Below, piece by piece: positions 9,601 to 16,323 of a DNA stretch of 41,404 bases. A model generated the notes under the pieces. The model saw only the letters and a list, made by a program, of their open reading frames with translations. It was not told the DNA's origin and did no database searches. Numbering within the stretch: position 1 is the first letter of the stretch; every line of letters begins with the position of its first letter. The translations under genes were made by a program, and so were the position numbers. The stretch comes from Sphingomonas sp. DG1-23 (GTDB taxonomy: Bacteria; Pseudomonadota; Alphaproteobacteria; Sphingomonadales; Sphingomonadaceae): the NCBI RefSeq assembly GCF_030730875.1, contig NZ_JAVAMA010000018.1, forward strand, positions 1 to 41,404, in the 5' to 3' direction.

Positions 9601-9750
9601 GAGAATTTTTCGTTCCTGATCCAGGGAACCAACCTCACCAACGCGACCCAAAAGACGTTGATGGGCGGCTATCCCAACGACGCCTTGTACGTGCGCAGCT
9701 GGTTCCAGAGCGACCGGCGCGTGCGGATGGGCATCAATCTCGCTTTCTAA
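6691..9750 (+). CDS. Carbohydrate-type TonB-dependent receptor (TBDR 2)
   Basis: This 1019-residue outer-membrane receptor is of the Xanthomonas/Caulobacter carbohydrate type (TIGR01782-like). The signal peptide covers about residues 1-34 and ends APAFAQ. The TonB-box-like NDAIVVTGRRAALQSA is followed by the family hallmark EAGKLPDNSITEVLQRVAGV. Plug motifs include IQVRGLSGVASRLNGRE and the VDVYKSSSADQIGGGTGG region. The barrel ends with RVRMGINLAF, with the usual terminal Phe. Such receptors import oligosaccharides released at the cell surface. As first gene of an apparent operon with halogenase-like and GH39, GH43 and GH31 genes, its ligand is probably a xylose-containing oligosaccharide (inference). 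ATG 6691 has a strong ribosome site. Confidence 0.93.
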   Translation: MVKNSRRHLDVAAKGSASLLALIATGLEAPAFAQDAPPQQVASEEQNDAIVVTGRRAALQSADNRKKNAETIIDSVVADEAGKLPDNSITEVLQRVAGVTIVRFSALNDPDHFSVEGSGIQVRGLSGVASRLNGREIFSANAGRSLLWGDVTPELMQAVDVYKSSSADQIGGGTGGSVDLRTKLPFDYGYGLHVAGSADIGFGDLAREVDYSASGLIAGKWSTGIGDIGVLVDGAYSQFTSNSQFFRMEPYFRTRINSTDYYIPGGYDYGEQLFQRRRDGLYAAAQWAPNDDLTFTGIFFQSRYRNVGDEWASFVTSQTLSVDPSASKFDSNNALISSNAIFQRDPATFLPSGNPITSGGTTGVSKTRSKTQDISAAFAWAPSDGPLSLRGGYQRINSTSQVDSLSLFRDFAFPTSFGLDLSGDLPQLTTPASFAQSNFFNPARYQWAAAMPHNELNRGEMDAVNLDAEFKFGDGFFKSLSAGGRWSRRTERDLNNSYAWNALGRGWNGDPGSCGGCYAPQLTFANAAPGDVEVHTYKNFFRGATTLPGNGNSLYPSLALTGKLDVDLVHRAAPVGFCGSFDWGNPTYFDCSSSGPLQATGYGNPAYRQSGFLLPQDQTDFVTDTWAGYLMTRFGASLGGGELAGNVGVRLVNITNESEGFFQQFSNTFIRNGQVVTIAAVAAPRSESAEFTKVLPAINLSYAPDDKVKLRAAYNITLDNASFQALRAAGELGVATITNPNNPPAPAPSLPPIFTNFTTTAGNPRLVPATSNNFDASFEWYPRAGTTFHVAGFYKHIKNLPIYAVADQPVTVTYAGGTTEQATAVSTAVRNATEAATVKGVEVGGRVFLDNLPGVFRGLGLEANYTWIDSKNPGDLYRDINGVVKNDAPLQGLSRHNFNVTLLYEHKPISARIAYSWRSRYLQSTNSNGTNPAYLFYSGAGGAGANTQIALPVYGSAYGTLDAGVTFDVTENFSFLIQGTNLTNATQKTLMGGYPNDALYVRSWFQSDRRVRMGINLAF

Positions 9751-9804
9751 ACCAGACGATGGTGGCGGGCCGTAAGGTCCGCGACCCCGCTCGCCCGAGT
9801 GCCC

Positions 9805-11364
9805 ATGACCAACAGCGTACGAAAAGTGGTGATCGTCGGCGGTGGGACCGCGGGTTGGCTGACCGCCGGCTATCTCGCGCGCCTGCTGGCGGCGGATCGG
9901 CCGGGCGGCGCCGCGATCACGCTCGTGGAATCCTCGGAGATCGGCATTCTCGGCGTAGGTGAGGGCACTTTCCCGACCATCCGCAAGACATTGGCCCGTA
10001 TCGGCGTGCGCGAAGCGGATCTGGTCCGGCGGTGCGGCGCATCGTTCAAGCAGGGCGCCAGCTTCATCAACTGGCGATACGCGCCGGGCGCACCGGGTGG
10101 CGATCACTTCCTTCATGCCTTTCAGGAGGCGGCGCGAGAGGGGCCGGAGCTGCTGCCCTATTGGCTGCTCGGCGTCGCAGGCGATCGTCCGTGGGATATG
10201 GTCAGTACGCCGCAGCGCCGGGCCGTCGACGCCTGTCGCGCGCCCAAGCTCACCAGCCATCCCGATTATGTCGGGCCGCTCAATTATGCCTTTCATTTCG
10301 ACGCCGGCGCTTTTGCCGAGCTGCTCCGCGAGCAGGGCATCGCCAATGGCGTGTCGCATCTCGCTGATACGGTCGAAGAGGTCCATCTGGCCGGGGACGG
10401 CAGCATCGCCGCACTGTCGCTGCGCCAGAATGGCCGGTTCACTGCCGATCTCTACATCGATTGCAGCGGCTTTCGTGCCGAGCTGATCGGCAAGGCGTTG
10501 CGGCAGCCATGGACCTCCTGTCGCTCGACCCTGTTCTGCGATGCGGCAATCGCGCTTCAATTGCCCAACCAGCATCCTGACGAAGCGATCGCTTCGTCGA
10601 CGCTGGCGACGGGTCAGGCCTCGGGCTGGATCTGGGATATCGGCCTCGCTTCCCGGCGCGGGATCGGCCATGTCTATTCATCGGCACATTGCGATGCGGA
10701 GCAGGCCGAGCGTGCTCTGCGCGCTTATGCCGGTCCGGCCGCCAAGGGCCTCGAGACGCGCAGCTTTCGCTTCGACGCCGGCTATCGCGAGACCAGCTGG
10801 TACAAGAACTGCGTCGCGGTGGGCCTTTCCAGCGGATTTTTCGAGCCGCTCGAGGCCACCGGCATCGTCTTCTCCGAAGTCGCGGCCTCGCTGATCGCCA
10901 ACCTCTTCCCCTGGGCAGGCGACTTCGAGACGTCCGCCCGCCAGTTCAACGCGAACATGCGGCGCCGTTATGCGCGCACGCTCGATTTCCTCAAGATGCA
11001 TTACTGCCTGAGCGAGCGGCGCGACAGCGATTTCTGGAATGACAATGTCGACCCCCGCTCGATCCCCGACAGCCTGAGCGAACTGCTCGATCGCTGGCGC
11101 CACCGGCCTCCCAACGAACTCGACATCGACGCCAATGTCGACATCTTTCCCGAAGCCAGCTGGCAATATGTTTTGTACGGGATGGGCTGGAAGACCGATC
11201 TGTCGGCCAGGGCGAGCGCCTGTCGGTTCGCCGACGAGGCCCAGGAGTCGTTCGCCGAAGTCCAGCGCCACGGCGACTATGCCGTGCGCCAGCTGCCGTC
11301 CAACCGCGAGATCATTCGCTTCGCGCAAGGTGCGAGCTTCGGCGAAGGGGCGCACGCCGCGTGA
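9805..11364 (+). CDS. Tryptophan-halogenase-family flavoprotein (first of tandem pair)
   Basis: This is a 519-residue member of the flavin-dependent tryptophan halogenase family (PF04820). It shows the FAD-binding motif VVIVGGGTAGWL (8-19), GVGEGTFPTIR, K82 in ASFKQG at the position of the catalytic lysine, and E347 in GFFEPLEATG matching the second catalytic residue of PrnA/RebH. The WxWxIP motif appears as GWIWDIGL, with Pro replaced. Family members reduce or use FADH2 to make HOCl/HOBr for aromatic halogenation, but those next to TBDRs have no firmly known natural substrate. It starts 54 bp after TBDR 2; ATG 9805 is preferred, with GTG 9799 as alternative. Its stop overlaps the GTG of the next paralogue, so the two are co-translated. 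Confidence 0.9.
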   Translation: MTNSVRKVVIVGGGTAGWLTAGYLARLLAADRPGGAAITLVESSEIGILGVGEGTFPTIRKTLARIGVREADLVRRCGASFKQGASFINWRYAPGAPGGDHFLHAFQEAAREGPELLPYWLLGVAGDRPWDMVSTPQRRAVDACRAPKLTSHPDYVGPLNYAFHFDAGAFAELLREQGIANGVSHLADTVEEVHLAGDGSIAALSLRQNGRFTADLYIDCSGFRAELIGKALRQPWTSCRSTLFCDAAIALQLPNQHPDEAIASSTLATGQASGWIWDIGLASRRGIGHVYSSAHCDAEQAERALRAYAGPAAKGLETRSFRFDAGYRETSWYKNCVAVGLSSGFFEPLEATGIVFSEVAASLIANLFPWAGDFETSARQFNANMRRRYARTLDFLKMHYCLSERRDSDFWNDNVDPRSIPDSLSELLDRWRHRPPNELDIDANVDIFPEASWQYVLYGMGWKTDLSARASACRFADEAQESFAEVQRHGDYAVRQLPSNREIIRFAQGASFGEGAHAA

Positions 11365-12899
11365 ACGGCAGGATTCCCAACGCGCCGCTTTCGCGCGTCG
11401 TGATCGTCGGTGGGGGATCGGCGGGCTGGATGACCGCGGCCGCGCTCGCACGCCTTGTCGCGGCCGGTACGACGATCACGCTCGTCGAATCCGACGAGAT
11501 CGGCACGGTCGGGGTCGGCGAGGCGACGGTGCCGCCGCTGCTCGACTTCAACGCGGCTCTGGGCATCGACGAGAATGAATTCGTCGCAGCGACCCAGGGC
11601 ACCTTCAAGCTGGGCATCGCGTTCGAAAATTGGGGGCAGCTCGGCAATCGCTACGTCCACCCCTTTGGCAAATATGGCCGGCTGACCTTCGGAATCCCGT
11701 TCCACCAGCTCTGGCTCCGACAGCGCCTTCTGGGCCTCGAGGCCGATCCAGGGGCGTTCGATCAATATGCCATCTCGATCGCGGCAGCCGCGCGGGGCCG
11801 GTTCTCGAAACCGGTCGGCAACCCCGAAGCCGTGCTGAACGGCCTGGCTTATGCCTATCATTTCGACGCAGGGCTCTATGCGCGTTTCCTGCGCAATCGT
11901 GCCGAGGCGCAGGGCGTGGAGCGCATCGAGGGCAAGATCGCCCATGTCGAGAAATCTGACGAAAACGGATTTCTGACCGCAGTGCTGCTTGCGGATGGCC
12001 GGCGGATCGAAGGCGACTTCTTCGTCGATTGCAGCGGCTTTCGCGCATTGCTGATCGGCGAGGCGCTCGGCGTCGCCTATCGCAGCTGGAAGCACTGGCT
12101 GCCGTGCGACAGCGCCGTCGCGGTCCCCAGCGCGACGGTTTCGCCGCCCGTGCCCTACACGCGGTCGATCGCCGACAAGGCCGGATGGCGCTGGCGGATT
12201 CCGCTGCAGCACCGCGTCGGCAACGGCTATGTCTATTCCAGCGCCCATATCGACGACGCCGAGGCGAGGCGCGCGCTCCTCGACGGTCTCGACGGCGATG
12301 CGCTGTCGGAGCCGCGGATCCTGCGGTTCACCGCCGGGCGGCGCGAGAAATTGTGGGAAAAGAACTGCGTCGCCATCGGCCTGTCCGCGGGCTTCATCGA
12401 ACCGCTCGAATCGACCAGCATTCATTTGATCCAGTCGGGCATTTTTCGCCTGATGGCGCTCTTTCCCGACCGCAATTTCCCGCGCGTGGAAATCGACGCG
12501 TACAATCGCTGGCTCATCGAAGAATATGAGAATGTCCGCGATTTCGTCGTGCTGCATTATCATGCCAGCACGCGCAGCGATTCCGGCTTCTGGAATGACT
12601 GTCGGACGATGGACATCCCCGATAGCCTCGCCGCGCGGCTGGAGCTGTGGCGCGGCAAAGGCCGGATCTTCCGCGGCTCGAACTCGCTGTTCACCGAAGA
12701 GAGCTGGACCGCGGTCCTGTACGGGCAGGGAATCGTTCCCGAAGATTCGGATCCGCTGGTCGCCATGCTCCCGGTCGACGAGACCACGCGCTTCATGGCG
12801 CATATGCGCGACATCGTCGCGCAGACCGCCGACGCGATGCCGCGGCACGAAGACTATATCGCCCGCCATTGCGCGGCAGTGCGGGCGGGTGCGGCATGA
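11361..12899 (+). CDS. Tryptophan-halogenase-family flavoprotein (second of tandem pair)
   Basis: This 512-residue paralogue of the preceding gene starts at GTG 11361, which overlaps its stop codon (GTGA). All the hallmarks of PF04820 are present: FAD motif VVIVGGGSAGWM (13-24), K83 in GTFKLG, the intact WxWxIP motif as GWRWRIPL, and E347 in GFIEPLEST. It therefore looks catalytically complete, more so than its neighbour. There is no signal peptide, so it acts in the cytoplasm. No separate flavin reductase gene is seen in the window; reduced flavin would come from elsewhere. A role in a glycan operon is unexplained; homologues in Xanthomonas and Brevundimonas have been shown to brominate indoles in vitro. 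Confidence 0.91.
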   Translation: MNGRIPNAPLSRVVIVGGGSAGWMTAAALARLVAAGTTITLVESDEIGTVGVGEATVPPLLDFNAALGIDENEFVAATQGTFKLGIAFENWGQLGNRYVHPFGKYGRLTFGIPFHQLWLRQRLLGLEADPGAFDQYAISIAAAARGRFSKPVGNPEAVLNGLAYAYHFDAGLYARFLRNRAEAQGVERIEGKIAHVEKSDENGFLTAVLLADGRRIEGDFFVDCSGFRALLIGEALGVAYRSWKHWLPCDSAVAVPSATVSPPVPYTRSIADKAGWRWRIPLQHRVGNGYVYSSAHIDDAEARRALLDGLDGDALSEPRILRFTAGRREKLWEKNCVAIGLSAGFIEPLESTSIHLIQSGIFRLMALFPDRNFPRVEIDAYNRWLIEEYENVRDFVVLHYHASTRSDSGFWNDCRTMDIPDSLAARLELWRGKGRIFRGSNSLFTEESWTAVLYGQGIVPEDSDPLVAMLPVDETTRFMAHMRDIVAQTADAMPRHEDYIARHCAAVRAGAA

Positions 12900-12966
12900 G
12901 GGAGCCGATGGCGGACGCGCCGCGCCAAGGTGGCGACCAACTTTCATGGAAAGAGAGGCCGAACAG

Positions 12967-14589
12967 GTGAGCGCCATTCAATTCAGCCTGGGCCGGTTCC
13001 TGCGAATGGCTGCGGCCGCGGCGACCGTGCTGGCCTGCCTCGCAACGCCGGCTGCGGCGCAACCTGAAAGCCCGGTTGCCACCCAGGCACGCCGGATCGA
13101 CATCGACCTTCGCAAAGCGGGGGCGCCACTCGATCGGTCGTTCAATTTTTCGGTGGGATCCGATTATCCCGGCACATTGATTCGCCCGGAAAGCCTCGCG
13201 CAGCTCGAGATCGCGGTCGACGAGCTCGGTTTTCGCTACATTCGCTTTCATGCGATTTTCCACGATGTCTTCCGCACCGTGCGGCTCGAGAACGGCAAGC
13301 CGGTCTATGACTGGACGAAAATCGACCAGCTTTACGACGCGCTGCTCGGCATGGGGATCAAGCCCTTTGTCGAACTCGGCTTCACGCCCGAAGCCATAGC
13401 GAGCTCGCCGCAGACGATCTTCTTCTGGAAGGGCAACACCTCGCATCCCGAGCCCAGGGCATGGCGGACACTGGTCGATGCCTTCGTGCGGCATCTGCGC
13501 AGCCGCTATGGCGAAGCCGAGATACGTAGCTGGTATTTCGAAGTGTGGAACGAACCCAATCTCGACGGCTTCTGGGAGCGGGCCGACCAGAAGGCCTATT
13601 TCGAGCTCTATGAGGCCAGCGCGCGGGCGATCAAGGCGATCGATCCCCGATTGCGGATCGGCGGCCCCGCCACCGCGGGAGCGGCTTGGGTGCCCGAGTT
13701 CCTCGACTTCGCATCGAAGCGGGGCCTGCCGGTCGATTTCGTCGCGACGCATACGTACGGCGTCGACGGCGGTTTCCTCGATGAGAAGGGGCAGGACGAC
13801 AATCGGCTGTCGACCAATCCCGACGCCGTTATCGGCGACGTCCGCCGCGTTCGCCAGCAGATCACGGCATCGAAATTCCCGCGTCTGCCCTTGTTCTTCA
13901 CCGAGTGGAGCGCGAGCTACAATCCGCGCGACCCGGTCCACGATTCCTATATCGCCGCCGCCTATATCCTGACCAAGCTCAAGGCGACGCGCGGTCTCGC
14001 GCAGGGGATGAGCTACTGGACTTTCAGCGACCTGTTCGAGGAAGCCGGGCCGCCGCCGACACCCTTTCATGGCGGTTTCGGACTCATAAACCGCGAAGGC
14101 ATCCGCAAGCCGGCCTTCTTCGCGTACAAATATCTCAACCTGCTCGGCGGACGCGAAGTCCCCGCCGCCGATGCGCAGAGCTGGATCAGCACGAGCGAGG
14201 GCCGGACCGCTGCTCTGCTTTGGGATTGGCAGCAGCCGAAGCAGGAACTGAGCAATCGACCCTTTTTCACGAAAGTACTGCCTGCACGGGAGGCTCGGCC
14301 GGTCGAACTGCATTTCTCCGGGCTCGCGCCGGGCAGCTACCGGATCACCGTGCGGCGCACGGGTTTCAAGGCCAATGACGCGCATACGCGCTATCTGGAA
14401 ATGGGGTCGCCGGCATCGCTTTCGCCCGGGCAACTGACCGAGCTTCAAACGCTGACTCGCGACCTCCCCGAGACGAGCGCGACCATGCGTATCGGCAGGA
14501 CCGGCAACTATGTTCTGCGGGTGCCGATGCGCAGCAACGACGTCGTTCTCGCGCTGGTCGAGCCCGTCGGTCGGTCCGCCCGAAAATGA
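12967..14589 (+). CDS. GH39 glycosidase, probable secreted beta-xylosidase
   Basis: The 540-residue protein has an N-terminal Sec signal (about 1-32, ending TPAAAQ) and a GH39 (beta/alpha)8 domain. Acid/base Glu196 lies in FEVWNEPNLDGFW and nucleophile Glu313 in LFFTEWSASYNP, the two signatures of clan GH-A family 39. A short beta-rich C-terminal domain (about 440-540) follows, as in family members. GH39 enzymes are mostly beta-D-xylosidases; alpha-L-iduronidase-type activity is the other main option and cannot be excluded. GTG 12967 is preferred because GAGAGG lies 8 bp upstream and it gives a clean signal peptide; ATG 12946 would add 7 residues. It sits 67 bp after the second halogenase-like gene, within the same apparent operon. 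Confidence 0.88.
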   Translation: MSAIQFSLGRFLRMAAAAATVLACLATPAAAQPESPVATQARRIDIDLRKAGAPLDRSFNFSVGSDYPGTLIRPESLAQLEIAVDELGFRYIRFHAIFHDVFRTVRLENGKPVYDWTKIDQLYDALLGMGIKPFVELGFTPEAIASSPQTIFFWKGNTSHPEPRAWRTLVDAFVRHLRSRYGEAEIRSWYFEVWNEPNLDGFWERADQKAYFELYEASARAIKAIDPRLRIGGPATAGAAWVPEFLDFASKRGLPVDFVATHTYGVDGGFLDEKGQDDNRLSTNPDAVIGDVRRVRQQITASKFPRLPLFFTEWSASYNPRDPVHDSYIAAAYILTKLKATRGLAQGMSYWTFSDLFEEAGPPPTPFHGGFGLINREGIRKPAFFAYKYLNLLGGREVPAADAQSWISTSEGRTAALLWDWQQPKQELSNRPFFTKVLPAREARPVELHFSGLAPGSYRITVRRTGFKANDAHTRYLEMGSPASLSPGQLTELQTLTRDLPETSATMRIGRTGNYVLRVPMRSNDVVLALVEPVGRSARK

Positions 14590-14659
14590 GTCCCCCTGGG
14601 ATGTCGCATGGAGCCGCGGCATCCCCTTTTTATTCCGCGGCCTCGCCGCCTCACCGGGA

Positions 14660-16296
14660 ATGCGCATGAAACCGACCCGCCGCGAAACTCTCGGACTTGC
14701 TTTCGGCGCTGCGGGCGTGTTCGGATTGTCGGGCGAGATGCGCGCGGACGCGGCAACATCGCAAAGCTGCACAAGTGCCGTGCCGACGTGGAAAGCGGGT
14801 GTCGAGGGCCAGCGCATGCCGGATCTCGGGAACGGCCGTTTCCGCAATCCGATACTCGCAGGCGATCGGCCCGACCCCAATGTCCTGAAGGACGGCGATG
14901 ATTATTATGCGACCTTCTCGTCCTTCCAATATTATCCCGGCGTGCCGATCTGGCATTCGCGCGATCTGATCCACTGGACTCCGCTCGCCACGGCGCTCCG
15001 TCGCAATATCGGCTCGGTATGGGCGCTCGACATCGCGAAGCATGGCGGCCGCTATTTCATCTACATCCCCGCACTCGACCCGCACGACCGGGCGCGGCCG
15101 CTCAAGACCTGGGTGATCCACGCTGCCGACATGCGCGGGCCGTGGAGCGAGCCCGTCGATATGCGGATCGACGGCTATATCGATCCCGGCCACGCGGTCG
15201 GCGAGGATGGCAAGCGCTACCTCTTTTTCAACGGCGGGCACCGGGTCCGGATCAGCGACGACGGCCTTTCCGCGATGGGAAAGGTCGAGCATGTCTATGG
15301 CGGCTGGCCGATCCCCGAGGAATGGATCATCGAAGGCTTCGCGCTCGAAGGCCCCAAGCTGCTGCGCAAGGACGGATGGTTCTACATGTTCTCGGGGCAA
15401 GGCGGGACAGCGGGCCCGCCGACCAGCCATATGGTCGTGGTCGCTCGCGCGAAGTCGATCCATGGTCCATGGGAGAATTGCCCGCGAAACCCGATCGTGC
15501 GGACGGCGAGCCGCGACGAACCTTGGTGGTCGCGGGGCCATGCGACAGCGGTCGAAGGTCCTTCCGGCGACTGGTGGCTCGTCTATCACGGCTATGAGAA
15601 CGGATTCCGCACGCTCGGCCGGCAGATGCTGCTCGAGCCGATCGAATGGACCGACGACGGCTGGCCGCGCGGGCTGGGCGGCGACTTGTCGCGGCCGCTC
15701 GCCAAGCCGGTACCGGCTTCGTCGGGACCACATGGCGTGGCCCTGTCGGGGTTCACCGACGATAGCTTCGGCACGAAGCTGGCATTCCACGCGCCGAAGC
15801 GAAATTACCCGGCACGCGTCAAGCTGGGCGAGGGAGTGTGCGTCTCGCCGGTCAGGGCAGCGGTCCGGCAAATGCCTCGCCGTTGCTGTTCGTCGCGGGC
15901 GACCGTTCCTATCAAGTGTCGGTCGAGCTCGAAATCGAGGGTGATGCGCAAGGCGGCCTGCTGCTCTTCTACGACGAGAAATTGTTCTGCGGGCTCGGCC
16001 TGTCGGACGGCAGGTTGCATGCATATCGCATCGGCCAGGAAGAGCGCTGGCCGCCCGGCGGCAAGGCCTCGACGCGGCGGCTGCACCTCCGCGCGGTCAA
16101 TGACGAGAATATCGTCACTTTCTTCCACAGCGCGGACGGCGCGCGCTGGACCAAAGAGCGTTCCTTCGAGGTCGCCGGCTACAACCACAATGTCGCGGAC
16201 GGCTTTCTGAGCCTGCGTCCCGGCATCTACGCGTCGGGCGAAGGCAGCGTCGCCTTTCGCAACCTGATCTATCGCGCGCGTCCGGCTTTGCCGTGA
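14660..16296 (+). pseudogene. GH43 glycosidase, disrupted by a one-base frameshift
   Basis: The frame from ATG 14660 encodes a Tat-type signal (TRRETLGLAFGAAG, residues 6-19) and a GH43 five-blade propeller. Catalytic residues are base D72 in GDRPDPNV, D124 in VWALDI and acid E230 in LEGPKLL. This suggests a beta-xylosidase or arabinofuranosidase. Around 15838-15841 the homology leaves this frame and resumes in the next: '...VKLGEGV' is followed, with one base missing, by 'RLAGQGSGPANASPLLFV', which continues as the C-terminal beta-sandwich (DUF1349/GH43_C2-like) to TGA 16296. Restored, the protein would have about 545 residues. As read, the first frame runs into arginine/serine-rich nonsense to 16210 (516 residues). 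Loss of one C before TG (CTG to TG) explains it. It may be a true mutation or a sequencing error. Confidence 0.85.
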
Positions 16297-16323
16297 CGCG
16301 CGGTGCATCACAAAGGGAGAGCC

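Noticed and set aside
7066..10671. 1201-codon minus-strand open frame under TBDR 2 and the first halogenase gene
   Set aside because: It is a shadow of GC-rich genes on the other strand: biased to Arg, Ala, Ile, Asp and Val, with no domains, signal or ribosome site. The same holds for 1074-4133 and 37318-40491 on the minus strand.
15830..15845. Programmed ribosomal frameshift in GH43
   Set aside because: No slippery heptamer, internal Shine-Dalgarno or clear pseudoknot is visible; a simple one-base deletion explains the data.
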